DNA from: Paracoccus sulfuroxidans
GTDB taxonomy: Bacteria > Pseudomonadota > Alphaproteobacteria > Rhodobacterales > Rhodobacteraceae
Reading direction: 5' to 3'
Assembly: GCF_007830335.1 (NCBI RefSeq)
Contig: NZ_VLKU01000006.1
Location: forward strand, 67,001 to 131,000
Length of the DNA: 64,000 nt
Shown: positions 1 through 8,036 of the stretch, in pieces
Layout of the letters: each line of letters starts with the position of its first letter
How positions within the stretch are numbered: the stretch's first letter is position 1
Notes under the pieces: generated by a model
The model's input: only the letters and a program-made list of their open reading frames with translations
What the model was told of the DNA's origin: nothing
The model's database searches: none
Made by a program: the position numbers and the translations under genes

Positions 1-875
1 ATGCGGGGCGACCAGCCCAGCGCCTGACGCGCGCGTGAGATGTCCAGCACGTTGCGCGCCACGTCGATGGCGCGGCCCGGCTCGAACTGGACGGGGACGG
101 GGCGGCCCAGCGCGGGCTCGATCATCTTGAGCAGATCCAGCAGTGACAGCGCCTGACCCGAGCCGATGTTGACGACCGGCGGCACCTCACCTGCGGCGCA
201 GGCGGCGGCAAAGCCAGCCGCCACGTCCGAGACATGGATGAAGTCACGCTCGACCGAGCCATCGCCCCAGATCGGCATGGTCTTGCCGCTGATGGCGTGC
301 TGCATTGCGGCCGCGACGAAGCCCTGATTGCGCAGCGCCAACTGCCCCTCGCCATAAGGGTTCGAGACCCGCAGCGAGACAGTCTGCATAGGCCGAAGCC
401 GGGACAGCAGGCGCAGGTAGTGCTCGATCGACAGCTTCGACACACCATAGGCGTTGATCGGCGCGGTCGGCATGTCCTCGGCCAGCGGTTGATCGGAGCT
501 GTAGCCGTAGACCGTGCCCCCCGAAGAGGCGAAGACAAAGCGCTTCACCCCCTGGGCGTTCGAGATTTCGGCCGCCTTGATCGTGGTTTGAACATGGTCA
601 TGGATCTCGGACGACAGGTCCGTATTGGCCGAACCAGGCAGCGAGCTGTTGGCCAGGAACACCACCGTATCGCAGCCCGAAACGGTCGAGGCGAACAGCG
701 CCGTATCGGTGATCGAGCCGGTGACCTGATCGACCCGCGACAGGTCATCCGGCAGTCGCGTGACATCAAGGACCGCGACCTGCGCGCCGTCGGACAGCAG
801 TTGGCGGACGACATGCCGACCGATGAAACCGGCACCTCCCACCACAAGGACCTTCTTGTCCTTAAGCGTCACCAT
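1..875 (-). CDS. NAD-dependent epimerase/dehydratase, 3' end cut by window
   Basis: The protein reads MVTLKDKKVLVVGGAGFIG at its start, the Rossmann NAD-binding motif of extended short-chain dehydrogenases. It also has an ASSGGTVYG serine segment and the YGVSK catalytic Tyr/Lys pair near residue 142. This is the architecture of UDP-sugar 4-epimerases and dehydratases; the exact sugar cannot be read. The ATG at 875-873 is preceded by a good GGAGG ribosome site seven bases upstream. The frame is open to position 1, so the last part of the substrate domain is missing. It is divergent from the PAAR gene and probably unrelated to the secretion locus. It may belong to a surface polysaccharide cluster lying to the left. 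Confidence 0.88.
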   Translation of the reverse strand, partial: MVTLKDKKVLVVGGAGFIGRHVVRQLLSDGAQVAVLDVTRLPDDLSRVDQVTGSITDTALFASTVSGCDTVVFLANSSLPGSANTDLSSEIHDHVQTTIKAAEISNAQGVKRFVFASSGGTVYGYSSDQPLAEDMPTAPINAYGVSKLSIEHYLRLLSRLRPMQTVSLRVSNPYGEGQLALRNQGFVAAAMQHAISGKTMPIWGDGSVERDFIHVSDVAAGFAAACAAGEVPPVVNIGSGQALSLLDLLKMIEPALGRPVPVQFEPGRAIDVARNVLDISRARQALGWSPR

Positions 876-949
876 CAACCTCCGGGCCGCATCAGAGCTG
901 CGGCTTTCGTTACCTTGGCGGGCCGACGCGACGATCCGCCTTTCGTAGA

Positions 950-969
950 AAGCACCGGGATTGGTGCTT
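950..969. promoter_or_regulatory. Perfect inverted repeat between divergent genes
   Basis: AAGCACC (950-956) and GGTGCTT (963-969) form a 7-bp perfect inverted repeat with a 6-base centre, between the epimerase (minus) and the PAAR gene (plus). There is no T-run after it on either strand, so an operator is more likely than a terminator. The binding protein is unknown. Confidence 0.35.
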
Positions 970-1058
970 GTAAAGATTGCAACTCTGCCTGCTGGCTTCC
1001 GGTTTCGGCGACCGGGTTGCAGCGCAATTGGTTAACACCGTGTAGCGGCTGAGGAATT

Positions 1059-1092
1059 TTGGGCAAGACGGCGCTGTACAAATCGGTATAAT
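1059..1092 (+). promoter_or_regulatory. Candidate promoter of the T6SS locus
   Basis: A perfect TATAAT stands at 1087-1092, about 36 bases before the PAAR ATG. The upstream half is weak: TTGGGC at 1059 is too far (22-base spacer), and no good hexamer sits at 16-18 bases. This is the best sigma-70-like box before the first T6SS gene, so it may drive the left part of the locus. Confidence 0.4.
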
Positions 1093-1128
1093 CCCGCCTG
1101 CAAGTGAACAGGTCGAGTGTGTTTCCCC

Positions 1129-1407
1129 ATGAAAAATGTTGCCTTGGTCGGTGATCGTCACGAATGCAGCATTCATCGGCTGCCGGACAACCGGATCATC
1201 TCCTCGCCCTGCAATTCCATCTCTGGCGGGCGTCAGATTGCCGTTGTGGGTTCGATCACCACCTGCGGGGCGGTCATCGTCGAGGGCTCGTCGCAGTGGA
1301 ACATCGGGGGGCGTGACGTCGCGGTTCTAGGCTCGAAGACCTTGCATGCCGACTCGGGCGCGACGGGCAAGATCGTCACGGCCACCGCGGACATGAAGAT
1401 TTCCTGA
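1129..1407 (+). CDS. PAAR-like T6SS spike tip protein
   Basis: This is a 92-residue protein made only of a PAAR-like fold. It begins MKNVALVGDRHEC, then has a glycine-rich turn, VVGSITTCGAVIVEG, and a final segment containing GSKTLHADSG. The spaced AxVGDxHxC, TTCG and late His match the metal-binding PAAR tip that sharpens the VgrG spike. There is no C-terminal toxin extension, so it would be a bare tip. An in-frame GTG at 1117 has an AGG just upstream, but PAAR proteins normally begin directly at the xAxVGD strand, which favours the ATG at 1129. It opens the T6SS locus. Confidence 0.8.
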   Translation: MKNVALVGDRHECSIHRLPDNRIISSPCNSISGGRQIAVVGSITTCGAVIVEGSSQWNIGGRDVAVLGSKTLHADSGATGKIVTATADMKIS

Positions 1408-1527
1408 GCCTCAGCCCCATGCCTGCCGGTGCGCCGGGTTGCGCCTGCCGGGGCAAGCTTTCATAATCCGCCGAACATGCGCGCAAGTGCGACCATATCC
1501 ATGCCCGTGAGTGGACAAGTGGCCTGA

Positions 1528-2115
1528 ATGACCGCCAAAGACGTAAGCGAAAAGACCCAACCTCCCCAGCGATCGCTACGCGTCGATAGCCCGGCCGAGC
1601 TGTTCGTGCTGGACCGGGACTATCTGCCCGGGCTGGTGAAGCTGCGCCCGCTGCCGGGCGAAGAGGGGCTGGCCTTCCTGCGCCGTCTGCGCGGCTCGAC
1701 CACGCCCGAAGAGGCGGTGACTTTCACGGCCTTCGCCTCGCTTCCCAATGTCGCGGTCGGCTGGGCCTATGAATGTCTGCGGATGATGGCCGATCACCTG
1801 AACCCGACCGAGCGTCAGATGATGGAGAACATCGCCGTCTGGCTGGCGACGCCGACCACCCGCATGCGCCACCAGATCATGATGGACGCGCTTTGGGCCC
1901 CGGTCCGGCATCCGTCGGTCTTTCTGGGGCTGGCGGTCGGCTGGTCGACGGGCGGTCCTGCGCCCAACGACCCCGAGCGTCCGCCAGCGCATAAGGCTCC
2001 GGTAGCGATCAATAGCGCGGTGCTGTCCTGCCTCGCGCGGGCGCAGCTGTCGCAGCGCTCGGTCTATCTGGCGCGGTTTCTTGATATGGCCGAAGCCTTG
2101 TTCCGGGCGTATTGA
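1528..2115 (+). CDS. T6SS-associated protein, DUF6931-like
   Basis: A 195-residue soluble protein with no signal peptide or membrane segment. The middle is helix-rich, including a run WAYECLRMM followed by a conserved-looking LNPTERQMMENIAVWLA. It resembles the DUF6931-type proteins found beside tagH and tssA in alphaproteobacterial T6SS loci. Their function is unknown; a cytoplasmic scaffold or regulatory role is guessed from position only. It ends six bases before tagH, so the two are almost certainly co-transcribed. Family assignment is from memory of pattern and context. Confidence 0.65.
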   Translation: MTAKDVSEKTQPPQRSLRVDSPAELFVLDRDYLPGLVKLRPLPGEEGLAFLRRLRGSTTPEEAVTFTAFASLPNVAVGWAYECLRMMADHLNPTERQMMENIAVWLATPTTRMRHQIMMDALWAPVRHPSVFLGLAVGWSTGGPAPNDPERPPAHKAPVAINSAVLSCLARAQLSQRSVYLARFLDMAEALFRAY

Positions 2116-2121
2116 TCTGAC

Positions 2122-3333
2122 ATGACGCTGACGCTGCAGATCGAAAACTATCGCGTCCTGGATGACGGCGGCCCCGTCAGCATCCGCGTCCCCGAGCGGG
2201 GGCTGCAGGCAGGACGCCGCGAAGGCATGGGCTGGGTGCTGCCCGATGCCAGCCGCCATATCTCGGGGCATCATTTCGACGTGACCTTCGACGGCGGGCT
2301 GTGGTGGCTGCGCGACATGTCGACGAATGGCACCTTCCTTCAGGGGCACCGGCACCGCATCGACGGGGCGCATGCGCTGAGGAACGGTGACCGCTTCCAG
2401 GTCGGGCAATATATCATCGTGGCGCTGCTGGACGCGCCCGAAGAGCCCGGTTTCATGCCCGAATCCCTGCCCGAATATTCCGTAGGCCAGCCCGTGCATG
2501 AGCCGCAGTTCGAGGACCCCTGGGCGATCTCGGGCGAGAGGTTCGAGCCCGTTAACCCTCTGCCCTCGGGCGAGGTGCGACGGCAGCAGGATTTCGTCAG
2601 CGACTTCATCTCTTTCCCCGAAGAGGCGCCGCTGCAGCCCGGCCCCGCGCCGCTTCAGCCGCCACCCGTGGCCGCTGACGGGCATTCGCCCTTTGCGCCC
2701 CCGGTGCCCGAGGCGGCAGCCGTGACGCCCCCGGTTGCGCCACCCGCCGCCACGCCTGCGCCCGAATATCAGGTTTTCCTGCAGGCGTTTTCGCAAGGCG
2801 CGGGTCTGCCGCCCGAACTGCTGGCGGCCACGCCACCCGATGCCCTGGGCCGGATGCTGGGGGAAACGCTGCGGACGGTGACGTTGAACCTGATGGCGGC
2901 CTTGCAGGAGCGCTCGGCTGCGCGGCATTTCACCCGCGCGGGCGAACGCACCATGCGCGGGGCGACGGACAACAATCCCCTGAAATTCCTGCCCGACGCC
3001 GATCAGGCCATGGATGCGATGTTCTTGCAGCCGCGCGCGGGTTTCCTGTCGGGCGCGGCAGGCTTTGACGAGGCGCTGAAGGATCTGCGCCGCCATCAGG
3101 GCGCGCTGTTTGCCGCCCTTCAGCCCGCGCTGATCGAGCTTCTGGAAGATCTGGACCCCGGCCAGATCGAGACCGAGACGAAGGCCGGGATCGCCGGTAA
3201 CCGCAAGGCCCGCGCCTGGGAGAATTTCGTCGCGCGCTGGGACGCCAAGACCGCAAGCGAAAATGGCATTCTGGATGAATTCATCCGCCTGTTCGCCGCC
3301 GCCTATCGCAAGGCGGATGAGCAGGGACGCTAA
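2122..3333 (+). CDS. tagH: T6SS FHA-domain protein TagH
   Basis: A 403-residue protein with an N-terminal forkhead-associated domain at about residues 5-95. The FHA signature residues are present: a Gly-Arg turn, LPDASRHIS, the following His, and DMSTNGTFLQG. The middle (about 130-220) is a Pro/Ala-rich linker. The C-terminal 190 residues are the T6SS-type helical domain, with FTRAGERTMRG and NNPLKFLPDADQAM. FHA domains bind phosphothreonine. In Pseudomonas and Agrobacterium, Fha proteins act downstream of kinase PpkA to trigger T6SS assembly. The matching kinase and phosphatase are at the far end of this locus. Confidence 0.93.
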   Translation: MTLTLQIENYRVLDDGGPVSIRVPERGLQAGRREGMGWVLPDASRHISGHHFDVTFDGGLWWLRDMSTNGTFLQGHRHRIDGAHALRNGDRFQVGQYIIVALLDAPEEPGFMPESLPEYSVGQPVHEPQFEDPWAISGERFEPVNPLPSGEVRRQQDFVSDFISFPEEAPLQPGPAPLQPPPVAADGHSPFAPPVPEAAAVTPPVAPPAATPAPEYQVFLQAFSQGAGLPPELLAATPPDALGRMLGETLRTVTLNLMAALQERSAARHFTRAGERTMRGATDNNPLKFLPDADQAMDAMFLQPRAGFLSGAAGFDEALKDLRRHQGALFAALQPALIELLEDLDPGQIETETKAGIAGNRKARAWENFVARWDAKTASENGILDEFIRLFAAAYRKADEQGR

Positions 3334-3391
3334 GGACAAGCCGCGCGGGCCTTCGGGCCTGACGTGTGAAAGTTGAAGAAGAGGGCAAGCC

Positions 3392-4732
3392 ATGATGCTG
3401 GCGAAGCTGACCGAACCGCTGACCGACCTGCCGCCCTGCGGCCCCGACCTCGAGGCGCAGGAGGATGCGGCTTTCCTCGACTATTATTTCGAGGCGGAAT
3501 CGCGTCTGCCCGAGCGTTATTTCCTGCCCGGTCACGCCCCTGATGGCAGCGATGAGCGGCTGTTCGACCCGAAATCCGTCGATCTTGCGGCGGAAACCGC
3601 GCAGATCACCCAGCTTCTGGGCCGGTCGCGCGATCTGCGGCTGCTGTCCCTGCTGGCCCGGTTCCAGATCCTCGCGAACCGGCTTGGCGATTTCGCCGCA
3701 ACGCTGGATGTGATCGCCCGCATGCTGGAGGACTGGGACGGCGAGGTGCATCCGCAGCTTGTCAGTTCCGCCACCGACCGGCGCGGCGCGATTGAGGCGC
3801 TGAACACGCAGGCGACCGTGGTCATGCCGCTTTTGCATGTTCCGGTGCTGACCCATTCCGATCTGACGCTGCGTCGTTTCATGGTCAGTCAGGGCAAGGC
3901 CGATCCGCGCCCCTCCGAGCGTGACATCGTCGGCACCGATATTCTGTCGGGGCTGCGCGAAGAGGGCGCGCTGGTCGCGGCCACCGTCACGCTGAACCGG
4001 CTGCGGCAGGCGGCCTCGGCGCTGGACCGCATCCGCAGGCTGGCGGGCGGCAAGGACGCGCCGCGCTTCCGCCCGGAACTGGGCGCGGTCATTGCCGCTG
4101 TCGAGGACCTGCAACAGATGATCGCGCTGGCCCAGCCTTCGCTGACGCCCTGGTCGGGCACCGCCGAGGCCGAGCCGGTGGCCGAGGAAAGCGGCCCCGA
4201 CGCCGCGCCTGCGCCGGTGGAAACGCCTGCTCCGGCCCGCGACACGCCGTCGCATGTGCCCGGAATCGCGGATCGCGCCACCGCGCGGGCGGCGCTGGAG
4301 GCCGCGAAATCATGGTTGGTGCGGCAAGAGCCGTCCTCGCCCGCGCTGTTGCTGGTCGTGCAGGCGCGCGAACTGGTCGGCGCATCGCTTGTGCAGGCGA
4401 TGGAGGCGCTGCTTCCCGCGAAAGCGGGCAGCGCCGTCCTGCATCTGGGGCGGGGCAGCGGCTTTTCCCTGCCCATGGACCGGCTGCGGTCGCTGACCCA
4501 GACCGGGCTGTCACAATCCGATGATTCTCAGGACCGGCCGTCGAATCTGCCCTCAATCACGGGTAGATCAGACCTTGTCGGGCTGATCCTGGGGGTCGAG
4601 GCCTATTATCTACGCTACGAACCTGCATCTCCGGTGCCCTTGCTACTGGTAAAAGCGCGTGAAATGTTGGATAAGCGCTTTGATGCGATCGTGTCCGAAT
4701 TGATCGCATCGCCGCAGTCGGGCGAGGGTTAA
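3392..4732 (+). CDS. tssA: T6SS baseplate/cap protein TssA
   Basis: A 446-residue protein that opens with the ImpA N-terminal domain (PLTDLPPCGPDLEAQEDAAF, then YYFEAESRLPERYF). After a Pro-rich linker near residues 265-290 it has a C-terminal helical region in which two similar stretches occur, each with a PxxPLLLVV/LLLVKARE-like motif (near residues 315-330 and 410-425). TssA binds the baseplate and caps the growing sheath in known systems. It lies 58 bases after tagH, with GAAGAAGAGGG upstream of the ATG. The Cys in PPCGPDLE is usual for this family. Confidence 0.93.
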   Translation: MMLAKLTEPLTDLPPCGPDLEAQEDAAFLDYYFEAESRLPERYFLPGHAPDGSDERLFDPKSVDLAAETAQITQLLGRSRDLRLLSLLARFQILANRLGDFAATLDVIARMLEDWDGEVHPQLVSSATDRRGAIEALNTQATVVMPLLHVPVLTHSDLTLRRFMVSQGKADPRPSERDIVGTDILSGLREEGALVAATVTLNRLRQAASALDRIRRLAGGKDAPRFRPELGAVIAAVEDLQQMIALAQPSLTPWSGTAEAEPVAEESGPDAAPAPVETPAPARDTPSHVPGIADRATARAALEAAKSWLVRQEPSSPALLLVVQARELVGASLVQAMEALLPAKAGSAVLHLGRGSGFSLPMDRLRSLTQTGLSQSDDSQDRPSNLPSITGRSDLVGLILGVEAYYLRYEPASPVPLLLVKAREMLDKRFDAIVSELIASPQSGEG

Positions 4733-4758
4733 AAGGTTGGTGTAATGGTGCAAATGGA

Positions 4759-4787
4759 TTGACACCGTGACAGGTTTGAAGTTTTCG
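4759..4787 (+). promoter_or_regulatory. Possible internal promoter before tssB
   Basis: A perfect TTGACA (4759-4764) lies in the 80-base gap between tssA and tssB. The hexamer 17 bases later, TTTTCG, is a poor -10. A separate start for the highly expressed sheath and hcp genes would make sense, but the -10 box is weak. Confidence 0.25.
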
Positions 4788-4812
4788 TTACGCCCAGCGG
4801 AGGACAAAGTGC

Positions 4813-5331
4813 ATGGCATCCGATAAATCGACAGATTTCCTTAAGCGCAATCGCCCGCCGCGGGTGAATATTTCCTATGAAGATCCTTATGACTCGGAAA
4901 AAATGGTCGAGCTGCCATTTGTCCTTGGAGTCATGTCGGATCTGTCCGGAAATGCCTCCGAGGTCGAAAAGCCCGGAATGGAAGAGCGTGATTTCGTTGA
5001 CGTAACGTCAGCTACGCTGGACGACTATATGAAATCCGTCGCCCCCGGTCTTTCCTTCAACGTGGAAAACAAACTGGGCGCCGATGGCCGTCTGGGCGTC
5101 AGCCTGCATTTCGAAAGCATGGATGACTTTAATCCGGCGCAAGTCGCAAAGCAGGTCCCGGCTTTGAAGAAACTGCTTGAGGCGCGTCAGCATCTTGCGA
5201 ACCTTCAGCGTTACATGAACTCGAAGCCGAAAGCGCAGGAACAGATCCGCAAGCTTCTGGCCGATCCCGAGTTGATGGCGGCGCTGGCCGATCGCGAGGC
5301 CAAGAAAGCGACCCCCGAAGAGGATAACTGA
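4813..5331 (+). CDS. tssB: T6SS contractile sheath small subunit TssB
   Basis: A 172-residue protein with the family's typical start: a short lead, then NRPPRVNISYEDP and VELPFVLGVMSDLSG. The central FNVENKL and LHFESMDDFNPAQVAKQVPAL match TssB/VipA. It pairs with TssC to form the contractile tubule that ClpV recycles. The gene is preceded by GGAGGAC and ends two bases before tssC, so the pair is translated together. Its length is normal. Confidence 0.97.
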   Translation: MASDKSTDFLKRNRPPRVNISYEDPYDSEKMVELPFVLGVMSDLSGNASEVEKPGMEERDFVDVTSATLDDYMKSVAPGLSFNVENKLGADGRLGVSLHFESMDDFNPAQVAKQVPALKKLLEARQHLANLQRYMNSKPKAQEQIRKLLADPELMAALADREAKKATPEEDN

Positions 5332-5333
5332 TC

Positions 5334-6824
5334 ATGGCGCAGGAAAACCAGGCTCAGGTCGCCGGTACGGAAGCCCTTCGTGAACTTGACGATTTCTCGG
5401 ACATCCTGCGTCAGGCGATCAAGCCGCGCACCGATGTCGCGGCCAAGGAAGTCGACAACGCCGTCGTGGCGCTGGTGCGTGAGGCGCTGGACGACCAGAC
5501 GCTGATCGCCGAGGACGTGGTCGACACCATCGACGCGATCCTGTCGAAGCTGGATCAGAAGCTGACCGAACAGCTGAACGAGATCATCCACGACGACGAA
5601 TTCCAGAAACTGGAATCCTCGTGGCGCGGTCTGGCCTATACGATCAACAATTCGGAAACCGACGCCAGCCTGCGCGTCAAGGTGATGAACGCCTCGAAGA
5701 AAGAGCTGCAGCAGATGATGCGGCGCTTCCCCGGCGCGAAATGGGACAAGTCCCCGCTGAACCTGCGCGTCTATGAGGCCGAGTTCGGCACGCTGGGCGG
5801 CAAGCCCTTCGGCGCGCTGATCGGTGACTATTATTTCGACCACAGCAGCGCCGATGTGTCGCTGCTGCGCGACATGGGCAAGATCGGTGCGGCCGCGCAT
5901 GCGCCGTTCATCTCGGCTGCGGCCCCCGAGCTTCTGGGGCTGGACAGCTGGAACGAGCTGTCGATCCCGCCCGACCTGTCCGAGATTTTCGACACGCCCG
6001 ACTATGCCGCCTGGAACGGCCTGCGCGATTCCGAGAACTCGCGCTATGTGGCGCTGACCCTGCCGCGCGTGCTTGCGCGCGAGCCCTATGGTCAGAACTC
6101 GAATTCAGTTGTTGAAGAGTTCAATTTTGAGGAAGAGACCGACGGTCATGCCGGCAAGAAATATGCCTGGATGAACGCGGCTCATGCCATGGCGGCCAAC
6201 ATCAACCGCGCACATAAGGAACACGGCTGGACTGTCCAGATTCGTGGCGTTCAATCGGGGGGCGAGGTGCTGAACCTGCCCACGCACAACTTCGACACGG
6301 GCGACGGGACCAAGGACCTGAAATGCCCGACCGAAGTGTCGATCACCGATCGCCGCGAAGCCGAGCTTTCAAAAGCAGGACTGATCGGTCTGATCCACCG
6401 CAAGCATACCGACAAGGCGGCCTTCATTGGCGCGCAGTCGCTGTATCGCCCCAAGAAATACGTCGATGATCAGGCCACGGCGTCGGACAACATGTCCTCG
6501 CGCCTGCCCTATATCTTCGCCGTGTCACGCTTCAGTCACTATCTGAAGTGCATGGTGCGCGACAAGATTGGCCAGAGCCCGGACCGTCAGCAGCTGCAAG
6601 GCCAGCTGCAGACTTGGGTGAACAAGTATGTCTCGGGCAACCCCGAGAGTGCGACCGAAGTGGAAAAGGCGAAGAAGCCTCTGGCCGGTGCAAAGGTGGA
6701 AGTCGCGGAAGACGAGGAGAACCCCGGTTATTATGTCGGGAAATTCTATCTGAAACCGCATTTCCAGCTGGAGGGGATGGATGTTGGAATGTCCCTCGTC
6801 TCCAAGCTTCCCAAAGGGAAGTGA
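5334..6824 (+). CDS. tssC: T6SS contractile sheath large subunit TssC
   Basis: A 496-residue protein of the TssC/VipB family. It has FQKLESSWRGLAYTI near residue 90, PFGALIGDYYFDH near 160, PRVLAREPYG near 245, and the C-terminal AELSKAGLIGLIHRKHTDKA and GAQSLYRPKKY strands that interlock with TssB. It is the main component of the contractile sheath. The start follows tssB directly. Length and motifs are complete, with no sign of decay. Confidence 0.97.
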   Translation: MAQENQAQVAGTEALRELDDFSDILRQAIKPRTDVAAKEVDNAVVALVREALDDQTLIAEDVVDTIDAILSKLDQKLTEQLNEIIHDDEFQKLESSWRGLAYTINNSETDASLRVKVMNASKKELQQMMRRFPGAKWDKSPLNLRVYEAEFGTLGGKPFGALIGDYYFDHSSADVSLLRDMGKIGAAAHAPFISAAAPELLGLDSWNELSIPPDLSEIFDTPDYAAWNGLRDSENSRYVALTLPRVLAREPYGQNSNSVVEEFNFEEETDGHAGKKYAWMNAAHAMAANINRAHKEHGWTVQIRGVQSGGEVLNLPTHNFDTGDGTKDLKCPTEVSITDRREAELSKAGLIGLIHRKHTDKAAFIGAQSLYRPKKYVDDQATASDNMSSRLPYIFAVSRFSHYLKCMVRDKIGQSPDRQQLQGQLQTWVNKYVSGNPESATEVEKAKKPLAGAKVEVAEDEENPGYYVGKFYLKPHFQLEGMDVGMSLVSKLPKGK

Positions 6825-6860
6825 ACTAACTCAGGGCCGCCGTAACAAGGAGCACGTCTA

Positions 6861-7358
6861 ATGGCTGTCGATATTTTTCTGAAGCTTTCGAATAACATCA
6901 AGGGTGAGTCGCAAGACGAGAAGTATGAGAACCAGATCGATGTTCTCGGCTGGACCTGGGGTCTGACCCAGTCGGGCACCACCCACATGGGTTCGGGCGG
7001 CGGCGGCGGCAAGGTCAACGTCCAGGACCTGACCGTGACCAAATATGTTGACCTGGCCACCACCGAGGTCATCAAGCGCGGCTGCAGCGGCGAGCACATC
7101 ACCGATGGTGAGCTGATCGTCCGCAAGTCGGGCGGCGGCCAGCCGGTCGAATACTTCCGCCTGAAAATGGCCAACCTGATGATCACCAGCTGGGTCGCCA
7201 GCGGTCAGAAGGACGGTCTGGATCGCCTGACCGAGACCCTGACGCTGAACTTCCGCAAGTTCGAAGTCACCTACACGCCCCAGGCTGCCGACGGTACGCC
7301 GGGCGCCGAAGTCACGGCCAGCTGGGACATCGCCCAGAACACGATCTGGAATTCCTGA
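6861..7358 (+). CDS. hcp: T6SS inner tube protein Hcp (TssD)
   Basis: A 165-residue Hcp-family protein: MAVDIFLKLSNNIKGES at the N-terminus, IDVLGWTWGLTQSG, a glycine-rich loop GSGGGGGK, and a C-terminal LNFRKFEVTYTPQ. Hcp hexamers stack into the tube that is propelled out of the cell and can carry effectors. It has a strong AAGGAG ribosome site and is followed by a hairpin-plus-U terminator. That fits the much higher dose of Hcp needed compared with the baseplate genes after it. It is the plain short type, without a toxin extension. Confidence 0.97.
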   Translation: MAVDIFLKLSNNIKGESQDEKYENQIDVLGWTWGLTQSGTTHMGSGGGGGKVNVQDLTVTKYVDLATTEVIKRGCSGEHITDGELIVRKSGGGQPVEYFRLKMANLMITSWVASGQKDGLDRLTETLTLNFRKFEVTYTPQAADGTPGAEVTASWDIAQNTIWNS

Positions 7359-7385
7359 TCCGCTACGGCCAGACAGGCATTTCTC

Positions 7386-7419
7386 GGGGCCGGCGCGTAT
7401 GTGTCGGCCCTGTTTCTTT
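7386..7419 (+). terminator. Rho-independent terminator after hcp
   Basis: GGGCCG (7387-7392) pairs with CGGCCC (7405-7410) across a 12-base loop and is followed by TGTTTCTTT. The gap to tssE is only 90 bases and the downstream genes lack an obvious separate promoter. It therefore probably attenuates rather than fully stops transcription, keeping hcp mRNA above baseplate mRNA. Confidence 0.65.
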
Positions 7420-7448
7420 GACCCGGACCGCGTCGCCAGGGAGGGGAC

Positions 7449-8036
7449 ATGTCCTCGGATCGGCATAAGGATCAGCGCAACGACGACCTGGCCCGCAACG
7501 GGCTGCGAGAGATGTCGCTGATGCATGTCTTTCGCGATTCCGCCGCGCGCCGCGATTCCCGCGACGCCGACCGGCGCTATGCGCAAGGCGACCGCGACCT
7601 GACGCTGCGCAGCCAGAAGCGGCGCGATGGCGTCAGCGAGGCCTCGCTGCGGCGCAATCTGGCGACCGATATCGCCAATCTGATGAACTCGATCCGGCTG
7701 GATGTCAGCGTCAATCTGGATGATGTGCCGCGCGTGCGCCGCTCGATCGTCAATCACGGCTTTCAGGACATGGACACGCTGTGGCAGCAGAACCGGACCC
7801 CCGCCGATCTGGCCGAGGCCATCCGCCACGCCCTGATCGTGAATGAGCCGCGCCTGCGGGCCGAAACCATTGAAGTGCGCGTGGACGATGAGGGCCCGAC
7901 CCACGACCAGCGCCTGACGTTCGAGATTGTGGCCGAAATGATCTCGAACCCGACCGACATCCCGCTGCAGTTCTTTGCCGAGATTGATCCGGCAGCGGGC
8001 AAGATTGCCATGAAGCGCATGCAGGGTGAGGAATGA
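7449..8036 (+). CDS. tssE: T6SS baseplate protein TssE (gp25-like)
   Basis: A 195-residue protein whose C-terminal 120 residues match the gp25-like fold: SLRRNLATDIANLMNS, VRRSIVNHGFQDM, and the region with PRLRAETIEVRVD. TssE is a wedge protein of the phage-like baseplate. The N-terminal 60 residues are unusually charged (many Arg/Asp, e.g. DSAARRDSRDADRRYA) compared with short TssE proteins. The start follows GGGAGGGGAC. It overlaps tssF by four bases (ATGA), showing translational coupling. Confidence 0.93.
   Translation: MSSDRHKDQRNDDLARNGLREMSLMHVFRDSAARRDSRDADRRYAQGDRDLTLRSQKRRDGVSEASLRRNLATDIANLMNSIRLDVSVNLDDVPRVRRSIVNHGFQDMDTLWQQNRTPADLAEAIRHALIVNEPRLRAETIEVRVDDEGPTHDQRLTFEIVAEMISNPTDIPLQFFAEIDPAAGKIAMKRMQGEE

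Noticed and set aside
1576..3393. 605-codon minus-strand open frame opposite the DUF6931-like and tagH genes
   Set aside because: Antisense shadow. The plus strand has an FHA domain and operon spacing; the minus frame has no motif.
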